15,918 bases of DNA, from positions 1 to 15,918 of the forward strand of contig DATLTB010000070.1 in the NCBI GenBank assembly GCA_035533815.1. The letters run 5' to 3'. Positions 1 to 6,286 of this stretch are shown piece after piece. The stretch comes from JANWKA01 sp035533815 (GTDB lineage Bacteria > Bacteroidota > Bacteroidia > Chitinophagales > Chitinophagaceae). The notes beneath the pieces are model-generated. The model did not search any database. It worked only from the letters and a program-made list of their open reading frames with translations, and was not told the DNA's origin. The translations under genes were made by a program, and so were the position numbers. Position 1 is the first letter of the stretch. Every line of letters starts with the position of its first letter.

Positions 1-1062
1 CCTGAGCCCTTGCCAGTACTCCGGCCTGGGCATGAAATATTTCCAGACTGACAGGAACAGGGAAACACAGAGGAACATCATACAGAGGATCATCACAAAA
101 TATTTCATTACCCGGGCATAGATGATCTGCGGATTCTTGCCTTCAGCCTGCCTGAAGAAAAAGGGTTCAGCACCCAGCCGGAAAGCCTGGATGAACAGCG
201 TGATCAGGATGGAAAGTTTGTAATTGGCGCTGTAGATCCCAATCAGGGTTGCTTTCATTTTCAATCCCAGGGAGGCTGGCAGGAAACTGGGCAGGAAATA
301 GACCCGGTCCAGGGTTTCATTGACCATTCCTGCCAATCCCACGATGATGAGCGGGAGGGAATATTGCATGATCTTTTTCCAAATGACGGGATCGAATGAC
401 CAATGGATCCGGCTAATCTGGGGCAGCAGGAGCAGGAGGGTCAATGCACTGGAGATGACATTGGAAAGAAAGACATACCCTACGCCCATACCCGGATGAT
501 ATACCATCCGGATCCAGGGAGAACCATGGGAAAGCAGGTACGGGCAGATAACCAGGAAAAAGACATTGAAAAAAATATTGAACGCCACATTGAGCATTTT
601 CAAAGTGGCATAACGCAATGGCTTGTTTTCCAGCCTTAGCTGGGCAAAGGGGATATAGGCCAAACTGTCAAAAGCCAGGATACACACACACCAGTTCAGG
701 TATTCTGGATGACTGGTTATCCCGGCAATTTCCCCGATGATACTATGGCTTACCGGAGCTCTCAGGGACAACAAAACCAAGCTCAGGATAATTGTGGAAC
801 AAAGGATGGAAATAAATGTGGTGCTCAGCACCTTTTTCCTGTCTTCGATTTGGGAGAACCGGAAAAAAGCTGTTTGCAGGCCATAGGTGAAAATGACATT
901 GAGAAAAGGGAGAGCGGCATAAAGCAGCCCCACTTCAGCATAGATATCCGGCCGGAAAAGGGCTACATAAAGCGGGGTCAGCAGGTAGTTCAGCAGCCTG
1001 CTGATGATATTGCTTGCCCCATAATAAACGGTTTCCCCTGCCAGTTTCTTGATCTCGCTCAA
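1..1062 (-). CDS. Polysaccharide/oligosaccharide flippase (Wzx/MATE-like), C-terminus missing
   Basis: Integral inner-membrane protein of the polysaccharide-biosynthesis (Wzx/MurJ/MATE-like) superfamily, expected to flip lipid-linked sugar units across the cytoplasmic membrane. The reading frame is open from the window edge, giving 354 residues here; family members are usually about 480-500 residues, so roughly the last quarter lies outside. About nine hydrophobic segments are visible. The N-terminus (IKKLAGETVYYGASNIISR) and the later stretches PLIIVGLAGMVNETLDRVYF and SILITLFIQAFRLGAEPFFF are typical of Bacteroidota flippases. There is no ATG between the preceding response-regulator stop (1132) and the conserved N-terminus. 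A TTG at 1062-1060 gives the expected start (MSEIKKLAGE), and an exact TATTTTTG element lies 17 nt upstream of it. The gene lies 69 nt downstream of the regulator on the same strand, so it could also be read through from that operon. The family is clear; the transported glycan is unknown. Confidence 0.85.
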   Translation of the reverse strand, partial: MSEIKKLAGETVYYGASNIISRLLNYLLTPLYVALFRPDIYAEVGLLYAALPFLNVIFTYGLQTAFFRFSQIEDRKKVLSTTFISILCSTIILSLVLLSLRAPVSHSIIGEIAGITSHPEYLNWCVCILAFDSLAYIPFAQLRLENKPLRYATLKMLNVAFNIFFNVFFLVICPYLLSHGSPWIRMVYHPGMGVGYVFLSNVISSALTLLLLLPQISRIHWSFDPVIWKKIMQYSLPLIIVGLAGMVNETLDRVYFLPSFLPASLGLKMKATLIGIYSANYKLSILITLFIQAFRLGAEPFFFRQAEGKNPQIIYARVMKYFVMILCMMFLCVSLFLSVWKYFMPRPEYWQGLR

Positions 1063-1079
1063 TCCAGTAAAAATTTTCC

Positions 1080-1087
1080 CAAAAATA
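1080..1087 (-). promoter_or_regulatory. -7 element (TATTTTTG) upstream of the flippase gene
   Basis: On the minus strand this is an exact match to the Bacteroidota -7 consensus TAnnTTTG. It lies in the 69-nt gap between the response-regulator stop and the inferred TTG start of the flippase. No TTG/TTTG -33 element is visible at the usual distance. It suggests that the flippase can be transcribed independently of the two-component operon, with a leader of roughly a dozen nucleotides. The motif is short, so chance occurrence is possible. Confidence 0.4.
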
Positions 1088-1131
1088 GGATAATCGACCG
1101 CACCCGTCAGGAATAGTTTGAGGGGAACTGA

Positions 1132-1803
1132 TCAGCGTTCCAGCAAGTCCTTTTCTGTGACCAGGTTATGTTTCAGGGCATAAATCACCACTCCGGCGGT
1201 GTTTCTGACCTTCATTTTTTCCAGGATTCGGGTCCGGTGCCCTTCCACGGTCCTGCTGCTGAGAAACAACTTTCCGGCGATCTGCTTGGCCGTAAACTGC
1301 CTGCAGATGAGCAGGATGATCTCTTTTTCCCGGCTGCTGAATTCCATTTTTTCCGACCGGGACAGGGACCTGTTTTTGGCGATCAGGGCGGCTAACTTCT
1401 GGGAGGTGGATATGCAATAATAATTCCCATCATGGTAAACAGCATTGACCGCAGTGATGATCTCCCGTTTGCCGGCATTCTTCAGCAGGTATCCCCGGGC
1501 TCCTGCCTCCAGCATATCCATGATCTGTTCATCTTCATCGAACATTGACAACGCGATCACTCCGGTGCCTGGATATTTGATACAGATTTCCCGCGTGGCT
1601 TCAATCCCGTCCATCACCGGCATCTTTAAATCGGTAAGCACGATGTCCGGACGGAGCTGATGCACCAAGTTCAGAAGCTCACGGCCGTTTTCCGCCTCCC
1701 CCAGCAATCGGATCCCCGGAGCCTTGAGCAGGACCAGGGATAGTCCGTCCCGGAAAATCTCATGGTCATCAGCGATCAGCACGGTAATGTCTTGGTTAGT
1801 CAT
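1132..1803 (-). CDS. NarL/LuxR-family response regulator
   Basis: DNA-binding response regulator of a two-component system, 223 residues, the normal length for the NarL/FixJ class. The receiver domain (about 5-120) has the acidic pair D12/D13, the phospho-acceptor D58 (VLTDLKMP), the switch residue S86 (IALS) and the conserved K108 (GYLLK). A LuxR-type helix-turn-helix follows at about 155-215, with the family signature SSREKEIILLICRQFTAKQI and SSRTVEGHRTRILEKM. Its gene begins 18 nt after the stop of the histidine kinase gene on the same strand, so the two are almost certainly a cognate pair in one operon. No Shine-Dalgarno sequence is evident, as is usual in Bacteroidota. All catalytic residues are present. 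Target genes cannot be read from the sequence; the adjacent flippase is a candidate only by position. Confidence 0.95.
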   Translation of the reverse strand: MTNQDITVLIADDHEIFRDGLSLVLLKAPGIRLLGEAENGRELLNLVHQLRPDIVLTDLKMPVMDGIEATREICIKYPGTGVIALSMFDEDEQIMDMLEAGARGYLLKNAGKREIITAVNAVYHDGNYYCISTSQKLAALIAKNRSLSRSEKMEFSSREKEIILLICRQFTAKQIAGKLFLSSRTVEGHRTRILEKMKVRNTAGVVIYALKHNLVTEKDLLER

Positions 1804-1821
1804 AGGTTGGTTTTGAAAGCC

Positions 1822-2571
1822 TTATTCCAGAGGTATTTCGAAATAAAATTGGGTGCCTTTGCCCGGGACTGAATGCATGAGGACCCTCCCTCCCATAATC
1901 TCGGTCCGGCTTTCCAGGTTCTTCAGCCCCAGGCCAGCCCCTTTGCGGGAGTACATTCCCCCCTCAAATCCCTGCCCGTTATCCCTGGTGGCGAGGATAA
2001 GCTGTTCATTTTCAGCGTAAACATGGATATCCAGCCTGGTGGCCCGGGCGTGCTTGATCGTATTATGCACAATTTCCTGGATGATCCGGAAAAGGTTTAC
2101 TTCCCTGTCCCTGCCCAGGGAGAGACCGGGGGCGTATTCTATCAGGATAGCTAAACCAGCCGGGCCGCCCATTTTACCGGTAAATTCCCGGATCGCCTCC
2201 TCAAGGCCCTTCCGGAGCAGGGTTCCGGGCATCAGGTTATTGGAAATGGTCCGGAGGCTTCCGATGGTTTCATCAATATAACTTCCGGCTTTGCTGATGA
2301 TCTCCAGGTCCTGAGGCAGCTCAGTATCCAGGCAGGTAATGTTCAGCTTGATAGAGGACAGCATGGGTCCAATGTCATCGTGCAGGTCCGAGGCGATTCG
2401 CCGCCTTTCCCTTTCGAGGGTAACGATCTCGGCATAAATCCGTTCTTTCTGGAGTCGGACATACCTGCGGTGCTGCCGGACAAAGGATAGCATGAAATAT
2501 AAAATGATGATGCCGGTTACAATAGCCACCGCTAATACCGCGAGATAAAATTTGGCTTCCTGGGCATCCAT
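1822..2571 (-). CDS. Sensor histidine kinase (HisKA_3 / NarX-type), no input domain
   Basis: Membrane-anchored histidine kinase of 249 residues, partner of the response regulator just downstream. A single hydrophobic segment (about 8-30) is followed by a short linker and a HisKA_3 dimerisation domain with phospho-acceptor H64 (ASDLHDDIGPMLSSIKLNI). A complete HATPase_c domain follows: N-box N170 (IIQEIVHNTIKHA), D-box DNGQGF at 197-202 and G-box GAGLGL at 211-216. No periplasmic loop, PAS, GAF or TPR domain is present, so the protein has no obvious way of sensing by itself. The start codon lies 40 nt inside the 3' end of the upstream membrane-protein gene, which points to translational coupling and perhaps to a physical partnership in which that protein supplies the sensing part. 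Catalytic assignment is firm; the signal is unknown. Confidence 0.94.
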   Translation of the reverse strand: MDAQEAKFYLAVLAVAIVTGIIILYFMLSFVRQHRRYVRLQKERIYAEIVTLERERRRIASDLHDDIGPMLSSIKLNITCLDTELPQDLEIISKAGSYIDETIGSLRTISNNLMPGTLLRKGLEEAIREFTGKMGGPAGLAILIEYAPGLSLGRDREVNLFRIIQEIVHNTIKHARATRLDIHVYAENEQLILATRDNGQGFEGGMYSRKGAGLGLKNLESRTEIMGGRVLMHSVPGKGTQFYFEIPLE

Positions 2572-3185
2572 AGAATGGCAAATGCGAATAGTAAATTTAC
2601 AAAAAGATTAACATAAATAATAATATAATAGATATGTACCAGGAATTCCCTGCTTTCTCCAGCATCGAAATACACAAAGATCTTCACGAGCAGGGTGTAG
2701 GTAAAAAAAATAATGATCCCGCTGCAGATCAGGAACCGGGCATTAGTCAACAGGCGACCGCCTACTTCCACGATCAGGATACTGATCTGGCGGATGGCCA
2801 TCAGGACCAGGGTCCCCGAATACAGGACAGGGAAAAAGGAATTAAACACCTCGGGGCTCGATAATATCAGGTTTTCGACCAACCAGGCAATGATGAAAAC
2901 AGCAAGCAGGGGGCTGAAGACTTTTTTCCAGGCGGAAAAAAAACCCCAGTTCCGGAATTGCCAGAAATACAGCATGCATTCCGCCAGGGTGTATATATTA
3001 TTGGATATCGCGTCGTTCCTATATCTTTTTGCCAGTACATGGCTGATGATCTCTGTCAGGGAAGCCACCCATACCAGGATCAGGAATGGCCGGTAAAGCG
3101 GATCCACGTTCCGGAACCGGACCAGGGCGATGATAGCTGCAATCAGGATCGCCAGGCTGAAATAAAACATGGTATCCTGGCTCAT
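2532..3185 (-). CDS. Seven-segment integral membrane protein, function unknown
   Basis: A 217-residue very hydrophobic protein with seven predicted membrane segments (about 6-23, 33-51, 64-78, 90-108, 117-138, 150-173 and 184-206) and a short basic C-terminal tail. I recognise no catalytic motif. Acidic and histidine residues in or near segment 2 (LTEIISHVL) and the stretch NNIYTLAECMLYFWQFRNW in segment 3 are the most distinctive parts. A purine-rich GGGAAG lies directly before the ATG. The 3' end overlaps the histidine kinase gene by 40 nt, and the kinase has no sensing domain. I therefore infer, from position alone, that this protein may be a sensory or regulatory subunit of the two-component system. 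An alternative is an unrelated membrane protein that merely shares the operon. Confidence 0.82.
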   Translation of the reverse strand: MSQDTMFYFSLAILIAAIIALVRFRNVDPLYRPFLILVWVASLTEIISHVLAKRYRNDAISNNIYTLAECMLYFWQFRNWGFFSAWKKVFSPLLAVFIIAWLVENLILSSPEVFNSFFPVLYSGTLVLMAIRQISILIVEVGGRLLTNARFLICSGIIIFFTYTLLVKIFVYFDAGESREFLVHIYYIIIYVNLFVNLLFAFAILWMPRKPNFISRY

Positions 3186-3351
3186 CTTCCCGGTATGGGA
3201 ATGAAGGAAGTCATCTTATCCATAGGATGATGAAAATCAGTTTATTGGAATTGACGGGTTGACCTGGCTTAAAGGCTGGATTATCCCGAATACGGCAGGT
3301 TACCCCTTTTTGCGCAGGCTTATTCCCTGCCATCCCGCAGTCTTCCGGTAT

Positions 3352-3816
3352 TCAATCCAATGGACTCCGGGGGTCACAGCCGGGCGGGCAAGGTTGCCCG
3401 TTTTCCAGAAGAATATCCTTTCCGGTTTTGCTGCCGGCGACACTTAAAATATGCTTTTGGTAATCCCTTCGGGGAGGAACAAGGTCATTGTTTTGGGGGC
3501 CGGTCCCCACCAGTATAAAATGGAGGGTGTTTTTACCATCCATTCCCAGGTAAATCCGCATGCCCTGACAGCTGTCCTGGTTAAGCAGGGCCTCCAGGGA
3601 GGCTTTATCAAAGGATTCAGCCAGGGGTACGATGATCCGGGTATTCCCCTTGGTCAGGTTCCCGAAAAGGCTATCCCTGAACTTGCGGGTTAAAGCTATC
3701 CCCCGCGAAATGGGGATGACATGGGAAGGATCAGGATGATCATTTTTCTTACATCCCATCAGGAAAATCAGTAAAATCCCAAAAAAAACCGGATAGATTT
3801 TGTTGAAGTATCTCAT
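3352..3816 (-). CDS. Small lipoprotein with C-terminal CPPGCDPRSPLD tail, function unknown
   Basis: A probable outer-envelope lipoprotein of 154 residues. The N-terminus has a short basic/aromatic region, a hydrophobic core and a lipobox LMGC with acceptor cysteine C22, followed by KK and a flexible acidic stretch. The mature domain has no motif I can name. Notable features are one cysteine in NQDSCQG and two in the tail NGQPCPPGCDPRSPLD, which could form disulphides once exported. The frame is open upstream to 3864 with further ATGs at 3825 and 3864. I chose 3816 because it puts the signal peptide at the very N-terminus. The gene lies 166 nt upstream of the membrane protein/kinase/regulator operon on the same strand, so it may belong to that system. 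I recall similar small lipoproteins in Bacteroidota genomes but know of no assigned function. Confidence 0.8.
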   Translation of the reverse strand: MRYFNKIYPVFFGILLIFLMGCKKNDHPDPSHVIPISRGIALTRKFRDSLFGNLTKGNTRIIVPLAESFDKASLEALLNQDSCQGMRIYLGMDGKNTLHFILVGTGPQNNDLVPPRRDYQKHILSVAGSKTGKDILLENGQPCPPGCDPRSPLD

Positions 3817-3901
3817 AGTTAACATTTTATATAAAAGCTGGAGTGAACAGCAGATCAGGCACACCCGGTATAAAGATAGATTTATCCGCTTGTAATCCAG
3901 A

Positions 3902-3917
3902 CAGGTATAATCACCTG
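3902..3917. repeat. Short inverted repeat CAGGT-N6-ACCTG
   Basis: A perfect 5-bp inverted repeat with a 6-nt spacer, ending 2 bp before an exact plus-strand TATTTTTG element at 3920-3927. The position, directly upstream of a -7 element, would suit an operator. The arms are short, so this could well be chance. Confidence 0.25.
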
Positions 3918-4055
3918 CATATTTTTGGGTATAAGTTCTGCATAACTTTAGTAGGGATACTCTTGGCTCCCATATTTAACGATACGAACTTTAACTTTGT
4001 CCAGATTCGTAGATCCCAGGAATTAGTGTCATAGAAAAAAAACGGAATTTATGAC

Positions 4056-4063
4056 TATTTTTG
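4056..4063 (+). promoter_or_regulatory. -7 element (TATTTTTG) before a 12-codon ORF
   Basis: Exact TAnnTTTG match followed 10 nt later by an ATG at 4074. This is almost the same spacing as at mfd (9 nt) and close to that at glyQS (7 nt). It would drive the 12-codon ORF and then the 65-aa ORF at 4125. No -33 element is clear. Confidence 0.3.
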
Positions 4064-4073
4064 AGCAACTTAA

Positions 4074-4112
4074 ATGACCGCTTGTACTATCTCTGAATTT
4101 GTTAACCCTTAA
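4074..4112 (+). CDS. Possible 12-aa leader peptide
   Basis: A tiny ORF (MTACTISEFVNP, TAA stop) starting 10 nt after an exact TATTTTTG element and ending 12 nt before the ATG of the 65-aa ORF at 4125. The arrangement resembles an upstream or leader ORF. There is no run of regulatory codons and no attenuator-like hairpin that I can see, so its being translated is a guess based on position. Confidence 0.2.
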   Translation: MTACTISEFVNP

Positions 4113-4124
4113 TACCGATAAGCC

Positions 4125-4322
4125 ATGTCAGCAAGAAAATCAGTTTCACATAATGTAAAGACTTCAGGCCCTCCGGCTGGGATGAGTCCATCCGGCAAAC
4201 CCAAGGCAGTCAGAACCATTCATGCGCATCCCCACAAGGGGCAACAGCCTGTCAGCAAGACAGCTATGGAAAACCGGATATTCCTTTTGATGAATATGAT
4301 CGGCGCCACACCGCTTTCCTGA
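4125..4322 (+). CDS. Hypothetical basic 65-aa protein (doubtful)
   Basis: An ORF of 65 residues with nine Lys/Arg, four His and a single acidic residue, so it would be strongly basic. It contains a histidine-rich patch (TIHAHPHKG) and Pro/Gly/Ser-rich N-terminal half, followed by a short hydrophobic C-terminal end (RIFLLMNMIGATPLS). I recognise no family. In favour: codon use looks like that of neighbouring genes, there is no gene on the other strand, and a promoter-like element lies upstream. Against: the length is short enough for chance, and there is no clear ribosome binding site. It converges on arfB with a 20-nt gap. Confidence 0.33.
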   Translation: MSARKSVSHNVKTSGPPAGMSPSGKPKAVRTIHAHPHKGQQPVSKTAMENRIFLLMNMIGATPLS

Positions 4323-4342
4323 GCGGATTCGGGATTGAAAAT

Positions 4343-4738
4343 TCAGAAAGGGCTCCGGCGATTTTGCTTTTTTTCAGACTGCTCTTTCTTCAGCCGCAGC
4401 CGATTTGCAATGGATGCCCCTGAAGGGGAACTCCTGATCCTTTTTGGCGGGATAATCAGGGCAAGGTTGACCAACTCATTGATTTTCCGGATGGTCATGC
4501 GTTTATTTCCCGCCTGGGAACGGGAAGCCTGGGATCTGACATAAATGATCCCAGCATGGCTTATCCGATTACCGAGTTTCTTCCTGATCCTTTCCTTTTG
4601 CTCTGGGGAAAGTATGGCGGAATGCTCCAGGTTAAAGCAGGCAATGACCTTGGTCTCCACCTTATTCACATGCTGTCCCCCTTTTCCGCTGCTCCGGGCC
4701 GTTTTAAAAGTCAGTTCCGATGAGATATCTGTATACAT
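4343..4738 (-). CDS. arfB: Alternative ribosome-rescue factor ArfB (YaeJ-type peptidyl-tRNA hydrolase)
   Basis: Release-factor-like hydrolase that enters stalled ribosomes lacking a stop codon and frees the nascent chain. With the start at 4738 it is 131 residues, the usual family length. It has the catalytic GGQ loop at residues 20-22 (ARSSGKGGQHVNKVETKV) and, after the small catalytic domain, a lysine/arginine-rich C-terminal tail (RLRLKKEQSEKKQNRRSPF), which in the family inserts into the empty mRNA channel. It lacks the stop-codon-reading domains of RF1/RF2. The frame is open to an ATG at 4807, but that adds 23 residues not expected in the family. The start MYTDISSELTFKT aligns with typical ArfB N-termini. 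It is divergent from dtd (130 nt apart). Confidence 0.93.
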   Translation of the reverse strand: MYTDISSELTFKTARSSGKGGQHVNKVETKVIACFNLEHSAILSPEQKERIRKKLGNRISHAGIIYVRSQASRSQAGNKRMTIRKINELVNLALIIPPKRIRSSPSGASIANRLRLKKEQSEKKQNRRSPF

Positions 4739-4868
4739 GGATCCGGGAAATGGCTTTGAAATTACATCAAAGCAGTCATCCGGTATACAGCCTTTTCTTT
4801 CCGTCAACTTCCTTCAGCGTACCTGATGGCTATTCCGGATATTATTTTAAAACACTGATCCATAATCC

Positions 4869-5321
4869 ATGCGTGTAATCTTACAGCGGGTTAGCCAGGC
4901 CCATGTGGTCGTTAAGCAGGAACTCTTCTCCGGTATCGGAAGCGGCATCCTGCTGCTGGTGGCCTTTTCGGAGGCAGACAAGGAGGAAGACATTTCCCGG
5001 CTCAGTGCAAAACTGGTGCAACTGAGGATTTTTAATGATCAATCCGGGATCATGAATCTGTCTATCAGGGAGACCGGCGGGGATATCCTGGTGGTCAGCC
5101 AGTTCACTCTTTTTGCCTCTACCCGGAAGGGAAACCGCCCTTCCTACTCCAGGTCTGCAAACCGCCAAATAGCTTTACCCCTTTATGAAAAACTGATTGG
5201 CCAACTGTCCCTGGATCTGGGCAAACCAGTCTCTGCAGGCCAGTTCGGGGAAGACATGCAGGTCAGCCTGGTGAATGACGGACCGGTAACTATTATTATG
5301 GATACCCATCAATGGGAGTGA
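4869..5321 (+). CDS. dtd: D-aminoacyl-tRNA deacylase
   Basis: Cytoplasmic enzyme that hydrolyses D-amino acids (and, in this family, mischarged glycine on tRNA-Ala) from tRNA, keeping protein synthesis chirally clean. The length of 150 residues is the standard DTD size. Both signature motifs are present: SQFTLFA at 77-83 (active-site SQxT), and NDGPVT at 136-141 with the cross-subunit Gly-cisPro pair G138-P139. The N-terminus MRVILQRVSQAHV is also characteristic, which fixes the start. It is divergent from arfB and converges on the methyltransferase gene, from which it is separated by 90 nt. Upstream only a partial -7-like sequence (TATTTTAA) is seen. Confidence 0.97.
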   Translation: MRVILQRVSQAHVVVKQELFSGIGSGILLLVAFSEADKEEDISRLSAKLVQLRIFNDQSGIMNLSIRETGGDILVVSQFTLFASTRKGNRPSYSRSANRQIALPLYEKLIGQLSLDLGKPVSAGQFGEDMQVSLVNDGPVTIIMDTHQWE

Positions 5322-5411
5322 TATAATCCGCAATTGGTTCATCCTGGTGAGGGGACTGGCTGGATGTTCTCCCGGGGGTTGATCCGTTCATTTTGGCCGA
5401 TCGTTCCGCAC

Positions 5412-6185
5412 TCAGGCACCCCTGACCCGACCGAAGTACACCCGGGTATCATAGTCCATGCTGACGCTGCCATTGCCGGCAAACCGGCCAAATAATGCGG
5501 TGATCTCGTTCATCAGGGTTTCATGAGCGGGATGATGAATGGAAGGTATATAAGAGGAGGACCGTACTCTTCCCCTGAGTCCTTCGAGATCCAGTAACTG
5601 CGAATTGAAAAAGGTTTCCATCTCCATTTTTTCGGGGGCAAAAAAATCTTCCAGATTCCTAAGCCGGATATTTTTATGGTTGACTTTATGGTAATCCGTG
5701 GCATAGCGGCGTATCAGGGCATCGTATGCCTTCAGGAAAGGCGTTTCCTCCCTTCGCTCATTCCAAATGAGCGCTGCAAAGGCACCAGGGCTGGCAATCC
5801 GGGAGAATTCTGCTTTGGCTGCCGCTGGTACGAACCAGTGGAAAGCCTGGCCTGCCACAATGAGGTCCACGCAGGAAGGAGGAAGGCCGGTTTGTTCGGC
5901 CGGGGCTGCGATACTGGTAAACAAAGGGTAGGAGCTAAGCAACCGTTCCGCAGCAAGCCGCATCTCCTCGTTGGGTTCCAGGCCATATACCTGGTATCCC
6001 TTTTTTAAAAATAGCTCCGACAAAATACCTGTGCCTGATCCCATATCTGCGATCCGGGTATTTTGGTTGAGTCCGGCCCTGTTTTGGAGTAGGTCAATGA
6101 GATGGTCCGGATACCGGGGCCGGTAACGGGCATAATCTGTTGTGCGGCCGGTAAATCTGGATGTGGGATCAACACTCGCTGGCAT
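5412..6185 (-). CDS. Class I SAM-dependent methyltransferase (Methyltransf_11/25-like)
   Basis: Soluble methyltransferase of 257 residues with an S-adenosylmethionine-binding Rossmann fold. Motif I is ADMGSGTG at 46-53, the ribose-binding acidic residue is E70 in VYGLEPN, and a later strand is VDLIVAGQAFHWF (motif IV region). The N-terminal FTGRTTDYARYRPRYP is typical of a broad group of bacterial methyltransferases with unassigned small-molecule substrates. The frame is open to 6230, but I chose the ATG at 6185: the conserved SRFTGRTTDYARYRP block follows soon after, and an exact TAGATTTG element lies 23 nt upstream of it, inside the longer version. Substrate is not predictable from sequence. 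Confidence 0.9.
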   Translation of the reverse strand: MPASVDPTSRFTGRTTDYARYRPRYPDHLIDLLQNRAGLNQNTRIADMGSGTGILSELFLKKGYQVYGLEPNEEMRLAAERLLSSYPLFTSIAAPAEQTGLPPSCVDLIVAGQAFHWFVPAAAKAEFSRIASPGAFAALIWNERREETPFLKAYDALIRRYATDYHKVNHKNIRLRNLEDFFAPEKMEMETFFNSQLLDLEGLRGRVRSSSYIPSIHHPAHETLMNEITALFGRFAGNGSVSMDYDTRVYFGRVRGA

Positions 6186-6208
6186 GTATGGGCATTTTAG
6201 CGGACCCG

Positions 6209-6216
6209 CAAATCTA
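6209..6216 (-). promoter_or_regulatory. -7 element (TAGATTTG) of the methyltransferase gene
   Basis: Exact TAnnTTTG match on the minus strand, 23 nt upstream of the ATG at 6185. A TTTG lies 27 nt further upstream (6247-6244), a little far for a -33 element. It is back to back with the mazG-like gene's element at 6252-6259, so the two promoters would share upstream DNA. Confidence 0.45.
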
Positions 6217-6251
6217 AACAGATAATTCAACCTATCGTTGGGTCAAACCGC

Positions 6252-6259
6252 TATTTTTG
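6252..6259 (+). promoter_or_regulatory. -7 element (TATTTTTG) of the MazG-like gene
   Basis: Exact TAnnTTTG match on the plus strand, 27 nt upstream of the ATG at 6287. It supports 6287 rather than the TTG at 6257, which lies inside this element, as the start of the gene. No convincing -33 element. Confidence 0.45.
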
Positions 6260-6286
6260 CAGTTCACAAATGTAATCTCCCCAGTT

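Larger units (their letters stand above)
3817..4124. other. AT-rich intergenic region with several promoter-like elements
   Basis: About 300 nt between the start of the lipoprotein gene and a doubtful small ORF, without a convincing protein gene. On the plus strand there are three exact TAnnTTTG matches (3920-3927, 3992-3999 and 4056-4063). On the minus strand a one-mismatch version, TATCTTTA (3878-3871), lies 54 nt before the lipoprotein start. An inverted repeat CAGGT-N6-ACCTG sits at 3902-3917. The region could carry divergent promoters and a small RNA or leader, but AT-rich sequence makes such matches likely by chance. I see no tRNA or riboswitch fold that I recognise. Confidence 0.4.

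Noticed and set aside
709..1116. 135-aa plus-strand open frame (and a 78-aa one at 403-639)
   Set aside because: Both are antisense to the flippase, whose membrane segments and family motifs are clear.
3322..3338. Hairpin between the lipoprotein and membrane protein genes (GCAGG...CCTGC on the minus strand)
   Set aside because: The stem is only 5 bp and is followed by A-rich rather than T-rich sequence on the minus strand, so no terminator can be called.
4311..4326. Hairpin CCGCT-TTCCTG-AGCGG at the end of the 65-aa ORF
   Set aside because: It has a 5-bp stem without a following T-run on either strand, so it is not convincing as a terminator.
4739..4807. Longer ArfB starting at 4807
   Set aside because: It adds 23 residues before the conserved N-terminus; family members start close to the SSELTFKTARSSGKGGQ block.
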